A stretch of DNA of 64,000 nucleotides from Sphingomonadaceae bacterium (GTDB taxonomy: Bacteria > Pseudomonadota > Alphaproteobacteria > Sphingomonadales > Sphingomonadaceae): assembly GCA_027533105.1 (NCBI GenBank), contig JAPZTW010000008.1, positions 310,001 to 374,000 on the forward strand. Reading direction: 5' to 3'. The stretch's first letter is position 1, and each line of letters starts with the position of its first letter. Shown piece after piece: positions 37,022-44,266 of the stretch. Under the pieces are notes generated by a model. The model was not told where the DNA came from and searched no databases. It worked only from the letters and a program-made list of their open reading frames with translations. The translations under genes and the position numbers were made by a program.

Positions 37022-37032
37022 GTCAGTCAAGG
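37006..37032 (-). promoter_or_regulatory. Hairpin spanning the fadD start codon
   Basis: On the minus strand CCTTG-A-CTGACA, loop TGAC, TGTCAG-CAAGG forms an 11-bp stem with one bulged A. The fadD ATG begins with the last A of the left arm and runs into the loop. Such a structure could hold back translation or be a DNA operator. Function is inferred from position only. Confidence 0.4.
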
Positions 37033-37083
37033 TGGCTACGGTTCGGTCCCGGCGCAAGCGGCATCAGCCGCCTGAGGAAAAAA

Positions 37084-37785
37084 TCAGGCTTCGTCCGTCG
37101 CTTCCGCAGCACGCTTGGCCTCAAGCCAGGCAGCAGCCTCGGCTTCCTGGGCCGCTTCGGCCGCTGCCTTGCTGGCAGCCTCGCGTTCGGCGCGCAGCTC
37201 TTCGATCAGCGCTTCGCGGTCATCGCCGAGCCGCGCATCGTCACCCGCTTCGTCGGCCAGACCGGCCTTCTTCGCCGCCTTGGCGACGATCGCATCGAGC
37301 TCGCGCTGGCTGCACAGGCCCAGGGTGACCGGGTCCTTCGGCTGGATATTGGCAATGTTCCAGTGGCTGCGATCGCGGATCGCGGCAATCGTGTTGCGGG
37401 TCGTGCCGATCAGCTTGCCGATCTGCGCATCCGAAATCTCGGGGTGGTTGCGCAGGATCCAGGCGATGCCGTCGGGCTTGTCCTGGCGCTTCGAGACAGG
37501 GGTGTAGCGCGGGCCCTTGGTGCGGCTGACCGTAACCGGCGCCTTCTGCATCTTCAGGGCATAGGCCGGGTCGGCCTGGCCGCGCTCGATCTCGGCCATG
37601 GTCAGTTCGCCGGCCCGGACCGGATCGCGGCCGGTATACTTGCTGCTGGCCAGATCATCGGCCATCGCCTGGACTTCGAGGATGTGCAGGCCGCAGAATT
37701 CGGCAATCTGCTCGAACGACAGCGCAGTGTTGTCGACCAGCCAGGAAGCAGTGGCGTGCGGCATCAGCGGGGTGGGTTGGGTCAC
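37084..37785 (-). CDS. trcR: DUF1013 family protein, TrcR-like cell-cycle transcription regulator
   Basis: A 233-residue protein from GTG 37785, with GGAG nine bases upstream. The body is the conserved alphaproteobacterial DUF1013 region: TASWLVDNTALSFEQIAEFC, then HPEISDAQIGKLIGTTRNTI as a clear helix-turn-helix, and IQPKDPVTLGLCSQ. An Ala/Glu-rich coiled tail of about 60 residues ends it. NCBI uses the name TrcR for this family, a regulator in the cell-cycle network (from memory). A possible two-state leader lies at 37795-37819. Confidence 0.85.
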   Translation of the reverse strand: MTQPTPLMPHATASWLVDNTALSFEQIAEFCGLHILEVQAMADDLASSKYTGRDPVRAGELTMAEIERGQADPAYALKMQKAPVTVSRTKGPRYTPVSKRQDKPDGIAWILRNHPEISDAQIGKLIGTTRNTIAAIRDRSHWNIANIQPKDPVTLGLCSQRELDAIVAKAAKKAGLADEAGDDARLGDDREALIEELRAEREAASKAAAEAAQEAEAAAWLEAKRAAEATDEA

Positions 37786-37794
37786 GACCAGGAA

Positions 37795-37819
37795 CTCCGT
37801 CGAGGAGAAAGGCTTCTCC
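37795..37819 (-). promoter_or_regulatory. Alternative hairpins in the trcR leader
   Basis: On the minus strand GGAGAA (37819-37814), loop GCCT, and TTCTCC (37809-37804) form a perfect stem. The same CTCC (37807-37804) can instead pair with the Shine-Dalgarno GGAG (37798-37795) across TCGAC. The two pairings exclude each other, so the leader could switch between open and closed ribosome sites. Predicted by eye only. Confidence 0.3.
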
Positions 37820-37834
37820 GTCAGAAATAGATAG

Positions 37835-37856
37835 GGCCGCCCCTTGCGGAGCGGCC
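37835..37856 (-). terminator. Hairpin after the quinone oxidoreductase gene
   Basis: On the minus strand GGCCGCTCC, loop GCAA, GGGGCGGCC forms a 9-bp stem with one G-U pair; on the plus strand that position would be a mismatch, which favours a minus-strand RNA. The following CTATCTATTTCTGA is only moderately T-rich. It probably separates the oxidoreductase gene (ending at 37901) from trcR. Confidence 0.5.
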
Positions 37857-37900
37857 GTTCGGGCGGGGATTTAGGGCGATTCCTTCAAAAGGGCAAGGAT

Positions 37901-38905
37901 TCATCCGGCCTTGAGGACAATCTTGCCGATATGACTGCCAGCCTCCATCCGCGCGTGGGCAGCGGCCGCATCGGCCAGGGCAAAGGTCTGGTCCATGATC
38001 GGACGCAGCGCTCCGCTCTCCACCAGCGGCCAGGCCGACTGGGCGATTTCCTGGGCCAGCAGCGCCTTGAACCCGTTCGAACGCGGGCGCAGCGTCGATC
38101 CGGTCAGGGTCAGCCGCCGGACCATGACATGGGCCATGTTGATTTCCGCGCGGACCCCGCCCTGAACGGCGATGGTAACATGGCGGCCGTCTTCCCTCAG
38201 GCACTGGAGATTGCGCGCGACATAGTCGCCCGCGACCATGTCGAGCACCAGTTCCACGCCCTGGCCGCCCGTGATGCGCTTCACTTCCTCGACAAAATCC
38301 TGCGCCTTGTAATCGATCGCGTGGTCGGCCCCGATCTGCAGCGCGGCGGCGCACTTGTCGGCCCCGCCACAGGTAACGATCACCGTCAGCCCGAACAGCT
38401 TGCCCAGCATGATTGCCATCGAGCCGATCCCGCTCGTGCCGCCGTGGACCAGGATCGTCTCCCCTTCGCGGGCATAGCCGCGCTCGAACACGTTGTGCCA
38501 CACGGTAAACAGCGTTTCGGGCAGCGCCGCCGCCTGATCGAGCGGCAAACCCTCCGGCACCGGCAGGCAATGCTCGGCTTCGGCCAGGCAGTACTCGGCA
38601 TAGCCACCGCCCGAAACCAGCGCGCAGACCGGTTGGCCGGGCAGCACCGTATCGACCCCCGCGCCCAGCGCGACGACAATGCCGGAAATCTCGAGGCCCG
38701 GAATTGGCGAGGCCCCCGGCGGCGGCGGATAGAAACCCTGGCGCTGGACCACATCAGGCCGGTTCACCCCGGCATAGGCGACGCGGACCAGCACCTGCCC
38801 GGCACCCGGTTGCGGGACCGGCTGGGGCGCCGGTCGCAGCACCTCGGGCCCACCGGGCGCGTCGAACCCAACCGCAATCATCGTTTCGGGAAGCGTTTCA
38901 GCCAT
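37901..38905 (-). CDS. NAD(P)H:quinone oxidoreductase, zinc-free MDR family
   Basis: A 334-residue medium-chain reductase related to QOR/PIG3. The N-terminal catalytic domain has GVNRPDVVQRQGFYPPPPG. The nucleotide domain has VHGGTSGIGSMAIMLGK with the AxxGxxG-like loop. The structural and catalytic Cys of zinc alcohol dehydrogenases are absent. It likely reduces quinones with NADPH; the specific substrate is unknown. A hairpin follows the gene. Confidence 0.88.
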   Translation of the reverse strand: MAETLPETMIAVGFDAPGGPEVLRPAPQPVPQPGAGQVLVRVAYAGVNRPDVVQRQGFYPPPPGASPIPGLEISGIVVALGAGVDTVLPGQPVCALVSGGGYAEYCLAEAEHCLPVPEGLPLDQAAALPETLFTVWHNVFERGYAREGETILVHGGTSGIGSMAIMLGKLFGLTVIVTCGGADKCAAALQIGADHAIDYKAQDFVEEVKRITGGQGVELVLDMVAGDYVARNLQCLREDGRHVTIAVQGGVRAEINMAHVMVRRLTLTGSTLRPRSNGFKALLAQEIAQSAWPLVESGALRPIMDQTFALADAAAAHARMEAGSHIGKIVLKAG

Positions 38906-38999
38906 TTGTCGGCCCCTGTGGCATCGATGTCACTTTGACATGGGCCTAGCCTTTGGTTCGGTTGACAGCAAGCACGCGAAGGGTGAATCTGCGTTCGCG

Positions 39000-39203
39000 A
39001 TGGACGATGATGACCGCCCCCGCCTGAACCGCGATGCCGCCAGCCAGCTGGCCGGCGAAAGCCTTGATCGCTATTCGCAGGACGAGCTGGCCGAACGGAT
39101 TGCCCTGCTCGAAGCGGAGATTGCCCGGATCCGGGCGCACCGCGACAAGGTGGCGGCGCACCGGGCAGCGGCCGAGGCCCTGTTCAGGCCATCATCGTCA
39201 TGA
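39000..39203 (+). CDS. Small DUF1192 family protein
   Basis: A 67-residue protein from ATG 39000. It has a charged start (MDDDDRPR), then SQDELAERIALLEAEIARIRAH, a short amphipathic helix typical of DUF1192. Function is unknown; the family is common in alphaproteobacteria. The frame is open upstream to 38940, but those residues overlap the promoter area of the divergent oxidoreductase gene. Confidence 0.75.
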   Translation: MDDDDRPRLNRDAASQLAGESLDRYSQDELAERIALLEAEIARIRAHRDKVAAHRAAAEALFRPSSS

Positions 39204-39319
39204 TTGGCGCCGCCCCCCTTCGCAGCGGCGGCCAGACGCACCATATAGGATTCGCTAACCAGTACCGTTCACGCCTTTCGTTCCGCGAAGGGTCACTCTC
39301 GCCGTGGGAAGGCCGTTAA

Positions 39320-41683
39320 ATGCCCAGTTTCGCCCAGAGCCTCGAAAAGACGCTGCACGCCGCGCTGACCAATGCGTCGGACCGCAGCCATGAGTATGCG
39401 ACGCTCGAACACCTCTTGCTGGCACTGATCGACGATCCGGATGCCGCGCAGGTGATGCAGGCCTGCGGCGTGGAGCTGGGCGAACTGGGCGACGTGGTGC
39501 GCCAGTACCTCGACCAGGAGTACCAGAGCCTGAAGACCGAGGAAAAGGGCGATCCCACCCCGACCGCCGGCTTCCAGCGGGTGATCCAGCGCGCGATCCT
39601 GCACGTCCAGTCCTCCGGCAAGGATACGGTCACCGGGGCCAATGTGCTGGTCGCGCTGTTTTCCGAGCGCGATTCCTATGCCGTCTACTTCCTGCAGCAG
39701 CAGGACATGAGCCGGCTCGATGCGGTCAGCTACATCAGCCACGGGATCGGCAAGGGCGGCAAGCGGATCGAGGACAAGACCCCGCGCGGCACCGAAAGCG
39801 ATAGCCCGGCCCAGGAGGAAAAGGCCCAGGCCAAGGATCCCAAGAAGGAATCCGCGCTCGACCAGTTCTGCGTCAACCTCAACGAGAAGGCCCTGGCCGG
39901 CAAGGTCGATCCGCTGATCGGGCGCGGGCCGGAAGTGGACCGGACGATCCAGATCCTGTGCCGCCGCAGCAAGAACAACCCGCTTTATGTCGGCGATCCC
40001 GGCGTCGGGAAGACCGCGATCGCCGAAGGCCTCGCGCGCAAGATCGTTGAAGGCGAAGTGCCCGAGGTGCTGGCCGAAGCGGTGATCTACAGCCTCGACA
40101 TGGGCGCACTGCTGGCCGGTACGCGGTATCGCGGGGACTTCGAGGAACGGCTCAAGCAGGTGGTCTCCGAACTGGAGAAGATGCCGCACGCCGTGCTATT
40201 TATCGATGAAATTCATACGGTTATTGGTGCTGGCGCAACCAGCGGCGGGGCCATGGACGCCTCCAACCTGCTCAAGCCGGCCCTGTCGGGCGGGACGATC
40301 CGCTGCATCGGATCGACCACTTACAAGGAATTCCGCAACCACTTCGAAAAGGACCGCGCCCTGCTGCGCCGGTTCCAGAAGATTGACGTCAATGAGCCCA
40401 CCATCGAGGATACCATCAAGATCCTCAAGGGCCTGCGCACCGCCTTTGAGGAGCACCACAAGGTCAAGTACACGCCCGATGCGATCAAGACCGCGGTGGA
40501 ACTGTCGGCCCGCTACATCAATGACCGCAAGCTGCCCGACAAGGCAATCGACGTGATCGACGAAGTGGGCGCGATGCAGATGCTGGTGCCGCCATCGAAG
40601 CGCAAGAAGACCATCACCGCGCGCGAGATCGAGGCAGTGATCGCCACCATGGCGCGGATTCCGCCCAAGTCGGTCAGTTCCGACGATCGCCAGGCGCTCG
40701 AACACCTCGAGAAGGACCTCAAGCGGGTCGTGTTCGGCCAGGACAAGGCGATCGAGGTGCTGTCGAGCGCCATGAAGCTGAGCCGCGCGGGCCTGCGCGA
40801 TCCGGACAAGCCGATCGGATCTTTCCTGTTCTCCGGCCCGACCGGGGTCGGCAAGACCGAGGTTTCCAAGCAGCTAGCCGAGATCCTGGGCATCCCGATG
40901 CAGCGCTTCGACATGTCGGAATACATGGAGCGCCATTCGGTCAGCCGCCTGATCGGCGCGCCGCCGGGCTATGTCGGGTTCGACCAGGGCGGTCTCTTGA
41001 CCGACGCGGTTGACCAGCAGCCGCATTGCGTCCTGCTGCTCGACGAGATCGAGAAGGCCCACCCCGACCTGTTCAACATCCTGCTGCAGGTGATGGATAA
41101 TGGCCGCCTGACCGATCATCACGGTAAGACGGTCGACTTCCGCAATGTCGTGCTGATCATGACCACCAATGCCGGCGCCAGCGACATGGCCAAGCAGGGG
41201 ATCGGCTTTGGCGACGTATCCAAGGCCGATGCGGGCGACGAGGCGGTCAAGCGAATGTTCAGCCCGGAATTCCGCAACCGGCTCGATGCAATCGTGCCCT
41301 TCGCCTACCTCGGCACCGAGGTGATCGCCCGGGTGGTGGACAAGTTCGTGCTCCAGCTAGAATTGCAGCTGGCCGACCAGAACGTCCACATCCAGTTCGA
41401 TGGCGATGCCCGGAAATGGCTGGGTGAGCGCGGCTATGACAAGCTTTACGGGGCGCGGCCGATGGCCCGCCTGATCCAGGAAAAGGTCAAGCAGCCGCTG
41501 GCCGAGGAACTGTTGTTCGGCAAGCTGCGCCACGGCGGCGAGGTTCATGTTTCGGTCAAGGACAATGCCTTGTCCTTCGAACTGACCCCGGCCCCACCCA
41601 AGCTCGCCAAGAGCAAGGCGGAAAAGCCCGCGGCGAAGCGCAAGGGCAAGGCCGAGCAGGAAAAGGGCAGCGACGGGGATTGA
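39320..41683 (+). CDS. clpA: ATP-dependent Clp protease ATP-binding subunit ClpA
   Basis: Hsp100 unfoldase that feeds ClpP. The 787-residue protein has the N-terminal Clp-N repeats (1-145) and a first AAA module with GDPGVGKTA near residue 225. A second AAA module has GPTGVGKTE near 508. The IGF-type ClpP-binding loop is seen as GIGFGD near 630. Middle-domain coils of ClpB are absent, so it is ClpA. The C-terminal end is Lys-rich. ClpS, often encoded just upstream, is not next to it here. AAGG before the ATG is the ribosome site. Confidence 0.96.
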   Translation: MPSFAQSLEKTLHAALTNASDRSHEYATLEHLLLALIDDPDAAQVMQACGVELGELGDVVRQYLDQEYQSLKTEEKGDPTPTAGFQRVIQRAILHVQSSGKDTVTGANVLVALFSERDSYAVYFLQQQDMSRLDAVSYISHGIGKGGKRIEDKTPRGTESDSPAQEEKAQAKDPKKESALDQFCVNLNEKALAGKVDPLIGRGPEVDRTIQILCRRSKNNPLYVGDPGVGKTAIAEGLARKIVEGEVPEVLAEAVIYSLDMGALLAGTRYRGDFEERLKQVVSELEKMPHAVLFIDEIHTVIGAGATSGGAMDASNLLKPALSGGTIRCIGSTTYKEFRNHFEKDRALLRRFQKIDVNEPTIEDTIKILKGLRTAFEEHHKVKYTPDAIKTAVELSARYINDRKLPDKAIDVIDEVGAMQMLVPPSKRKKTITAREIEAVIATMARIPPKSVSSDDRQALEHLEKDLKRVVFGQDKAIEVLSSAMKLSRAGLRDPDKPIGSFLFSGPTGVGKTEVSKQLAEILGIPMQRFDMSEYMERHSVSRLIGAPPGYVGFDQGGLLTDAVDQQPHCVLLLDEIEKAHPDLFNILLQVMDNGRLTDHHGKTVDFRNVVLIMTTNAGASDMAKQGIGFGDVSKADAGDEAVKRMFSPEFRNRLDAIVPFAYLGTEVIARVVDKFVLQLELQLADQNVHIQFDGDARKWLGERGYDKLYGARPMARLIQEKVKQPLAEELLFGKLRHGGEVHVSVKDNALSFELTPAPPKLAKSKAEKPAAKRKGKAEQEKGSDGD

Positions 41684-41708
41684 TTCCGATCAAGGCGGTT
41701 GTCGCTTC

Positions 41709-41721
41709 GCCCTGCGAGGGC
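41709..41721 (+). repeat. Small inverted repeat between clpA and the hemoglobin gene
   Basis: GCCCT-GCG-AGGGC forms a 5-bp stem in the 72-base gap. No T-run follows, so it is at best a weak structure. Confidence 0.25.
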
Positions 41722-41755
41722 AGAGACTGTCACAGCCTTGTTCTGGAGCTATCCG

Positions 41756-42157
41756 ATGACTGCAACCGCCGAAGCCCCAGCCACCAGTCCGTTCGAGCGG
41801 ATCGGCGGCCACGCCGCGCTGCGGGCGATCACCGACCGGTTCTATGACCTGATGGAACAGGATCCGGCCTATGCCGACCTGCGCGCGATCCACGCCGCCG
41901 ACCTGACCGAGATGCGCGCGCAGTTGCCCTCGTTCCTCGCCGGATGGGCGGGCGGCCCGCGCGACTGGTTCGAGGCGAACCCCGGCAAGTGCATGATGAG
42001 CGCCCACGGCGGCATGGCGATCACAAGCGCTACAGCCGAGCAGTGGGCGCAGGCCATGACCCGCGCCATTACGGAAACCGCAGTGGCCGATCGCGAGATC
42101 GGCGCGGCCATGGCCGATGTGCTGAGCCGCATGGCCAAGGGCATGGCGCGGAGCTAG
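41756..42157 (+). CDS. Truncated hemoglobin, group II-like
   Basis: A 133-residue globin. Helix B/E features FERIGGHAALRAITDRFYDLM (with the B10 Tyr) come first, then the FLAGWAGGP turn and a His in MMSAHGGMAI as the likely proximal ligand. The Trp in AEQWAQAM matches the G8 Trp of groups II and III. Group II is favoured by the GWxGGP motif. Likely roles are binding or chemistry of oxygen, NO or peroxide. ATG 41756 follows GGAG. Confidence 0.83.
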   Translation: MTATAEAPATSPFERIGGHAALRAITDRFYDLMEQDPAYADLRAIHAADLTEMRAQLPSFLAGWAGGPRDWFEANPGKCMMSAHGGMAITSATAEQWAQAMTRAITETAVADREIGAAMADVLSRMAKGMARS

Positions 42158-42168
42158 GCTCTGCTGCC

Positions 42169-42798
42169 ATGAACGCGATCGATCAGTCCCGCCGCCGCCT
42201 GGCCATCGCCGCCGCCGCGCTGGCGGGGTTTGTCGACGCGGTGGGGTTCCTTTCGGCCAACAGCTATTTCGTCTCGTTCATGTCGGGCAATACGACCCGG
42301 CTGGGGGTGGATCTGGTCACCAGCCCCGCGACCGCGCTGGTCCCGGCCCTGCTGATCGCCGGATTCGTGGCGGGTGTGTTCGGCGGCGCGCTGCTGGCGG
42401 CGCGGGCCGGGTCGCGGCGCAAGGTGGCCGTGCTGACGCTGGTGGCCCTGCTGCTGACCGGGGCGGCACTGGCCGGTGCCTTGACCCACCATTCGGTGAT
42501 GCTGGCCCTGCTGGTGCTGGCCATGGGGGCGCTCAACAATACCTTCCAGCGCGATGGCGAGGTGTCGGTCGGCCTGACCTACATGACCGGGGCGTTGGTC
42601 CGGTTTGCCCAGGGCCTGGCGGCGCGGCTGACGGGTACTGGCGGCGAAGGCTGGCACAACTGGCTGCTGCTGTGGATCGGCCTCGCCACCGGGGCCGTCC
42701 TGGGCGCCTATGTCCTGATCGGCTGGCCGCAATTGGCGCTGTGGCTGGCGGCGGGCTGGGCGCTGACCTTGGCATTGGTTGCGCGGCGACTGGCCTGA
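42169..42798 (+). CDS. YoaK/DUF1275 family membrane protein
   Basis: A 209-residue protein with six hydrophobic segments. The family signature is clear: GFVDAVGFLSANSYFVSFMSGNTTR in the first loop, then GALNNTFQRDG and TYMTGALVRFAQGL. Function is unknown, possibly transport. It starts 11 bases after the hemoglobin gene, so the two are probably co-transcribed. Confidence 0.85.
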   Translation: MNAIDQSRRRLAIAAAALAGFVDAVGFLSANSYFVSFMSGNTTRLGVDLVTSPATALVPALLIAGFVAGVFGGALLAARAGSRRKVAVLTLVALLLTGAALAGALTHHSVMLALLVLAMGALNNTFQRDGEVSVGLTYMTGALVRFAQGLAARLTGTGGEGWHNWLLLWIGLATGAVLGAYVLIGWPQLALWLAAGWALTLALVARRLA

Positions 42799-42850
42799 TC
42801 TGGCGATAGCTTGCAACCGGGGGCTTGATCGAGTCCCCACTCCACCCTAT

Positions 42851-42873
42851 TCCAGTTTCAAATCGAAACTGGA
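42851..42873 (+). promoter_or_regulatory. Perfect inverted repeat over the ribosome binding site of the DUF1993 gene
   Basis: TCCAGTTTC (42851-42859), spacer AAATC, GAAACTGGA (42865-42873). The right arm runs into GGAGAG, the Shine-Dalgarno sequence of the gene starting at 42883. As RNA, the stem would cover the ribosome site; as DNA, it looks like an operator for a dimeric repressor. Confidence 0.5.
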
Positions 42874-42882
42874 GAGCCTGCC

Positions 42883-43398
42883 ATGAGCCTTGCCGCAACT
42901 ACCCTTGCCACCTTCGACCAGCTGCTGGGCACGCTGGATCACCTGCTGGGCAAGGCGGCCGCCAGCGACCAGGGCGAGGCGCGGCTGCAGGCGCGGCTGG
43001 CACCCGACATGTTCCCCCTGGCAACGCAGGTGCGGTTCACAACCCAGCAGGTCTACAACACGCTCAACCGGCTGTTCGGCACCGATCATGCCGGTCCCGC
43101 AAGCGATCACGCCACCCTGGCCGAGGCTCGTGCCCATCTGGCCGAAGTCCGCGCCCTGATCGCCGCGGCCCGCGATGCCACCCCGGTCAGCGATGACACG
43201 ATGATCGAGTTCGACGTGCCCAATGGGCTGGTCTTCCGCCTGAGCGCGGCCGACTATGTTCAGGACTGGTCGATGCCGCAGTTCCATTTCCACCTGATGA
43301 CCGCCTATGCGATCCTGCGCGCCAATGGCCTGGCGATCGGCAAGGCGGATTACCTGGGCTACATGATGCGGCATCTGAAGGCCCCGCCCAGCGCCTGA
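42883..43398 (+). CDS. DUF1993 family protein
   Basis: A 171-residue soluble, helical protein. DMFPLATQVRFTTQQV near residue 42 and the C-terminal FHFHLMTAYAILRANGLAIGKADYLG are the conserved blocks of DUF1993, a DinB-like four-helix family. No enzymatic role is established. Several His near the end might bind metal. An inverted repeat covers the ribosome binding site. Confidence 0.83.
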   Translation: MSLAATTLATFDQLLGTLDHLLGKAAASDQGEARLQARLAPDMFPLATQVRFTTQQVYNTLNRLFGTDHAGPASDHATLAEARAHLAEVRALIAAARDATPVSDDTMIEFDVPNGLVFRLSAADYVQDWSMPQFHFHLMTAYAILRANGLAIGKADYLGYMMRHLKAPPSA

Positions 43399-43416
43399 AC
43401 CTCGTCGTTTCCGGCG

Positions 43417-43698
43417 CTAGTCGAGCAACTGAACCAGCTTGTCGCGCCCGGTTGCGCCGCGCAACATGCGAAGGCGTGACGTCGCGATCCCGAGTGCCTC
43501 GGCCAGCAGCTTGAGCACGGCGGCATTGGCCTTGCCATCCTCCGGCTTGGCGCGAACCTTCACCAGCAAGCGGCCCTGTTCGATCGTGATCGCCTCGCCG
43601 CGGGCGCCTGGCGTGACCCGCAGGGCCAGCCGCCCCCCGGCATCGGCCAGGGCGCGGATCGCCGTGGCGGGCGGAAGATCAGCCCTCGGCCTGGCCAA
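43417..43698 (-). CDS. DUF167 (YggU) family protein
   Basis: A 93-residue protein. The conserved core is LRVTPGARGEAI, then VRAKPEDGKANAAVLKLLAEALG, typical of YggU. Function is unknown. The start is a TTG at 43698, 20 bases inside the end of the carbonic anhydrase gene; no better start lies close by. Confidence 0.85.
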   Translation of the reverse strand: MARPRADLPPATAIRALADAGGRLALRVTPGARGEAITIEQGRLLVKVRAKPEDGKANAAVLKLLAEALGIATSRLRMLRGATGRDKLVQLLD

Positions 43699-44263
43699 GC
43701 AGGTGGCCGTGGGCCGCCAGTGCGGCGGCGTGGTGCCTGCCGTTCTCGACGTAGTGCTTCACACCCATCTGCAGGCCGGCGAGCGCGCGGTCATCCAGAT
43801 CGCGCATGAACTGGGCGGGCCTTCCCGACCACAACTGCCGTGCGGGAATGCGCTTGTTCGGCGCCAATAGCGCCCCGGCGGCCAGCATCCCATCCGCCTC
43901 GATCACGCAGCCGTTCATGGTCTGGGCGGCAAAGCCCACAAAGCCGCGATCCTCGATCACCGTGCCGTGGATCATCGCCATGTGGCCGATCAGCACATCT
44001 TCGCCGATCAGGGTAGGATAGCCATCGGGCTTGCCCGGCATCGGCCCGTCGCAATGGATCACGCTGCCATCCTGCACATTGGTGCGCGCGCCGATCACGA
44101 TCCGGGTGACGTCACCGCGCAGCACGCAATTGTACCAGATGGAGGCATCCGGGCCGATCTCGACATCGCCGATGATCCGGCAGCCAGGGGCGACAAAAGC
44201 GCTATCGTGAATGCGCGGCCGCTTGCCGTGGATTTCGAGGATGGTGACGTCAGGTCGGTTCAT
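43679..44263 (-). CDS. Gamma-class carbonic anhydrase family protein
   Basis: A 194-residue left-handed beta-helix protein of hexapeptide repeats. The metal-binding His residues are all present: H70 (VIHCD), H94 and H99 (IGHMAMIHG). R50-G-D in VLRGDV is the usual Arg/Asp pair. It may hydrate CO2 or, like YrdA/PaaY relatives, act on another substrate. It starts four bases after the stop of the spermidine-synthase-like gene and overlaps DUF167. Confidence 0.88.
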   Translation of the reverse strand: MNRPDVTILEIHGKRPRIHDSAFVAPGCRIIGDVEIGPDASIWYNCVLRGDVTRIVIGARTNVQDGSVIHCDGPMPGKPDGYPTLIGEDVLIGHMAMIHGTVIEDRGFVGFAAQTMNGCVIEADGMLAAGALLAPNKRIPARQLWSGRPAQFMRDLDDRALAGLQMGVKHYVENGRHHAAALAAHGHLLGQAEG

Positions 44264-44266
44264 GGT

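Noticed and set aside
35441..37075. Open frame of 544 codons on the plus strand
   Set aside because: Antisense to the acyl-CoA ligase; no motifs.
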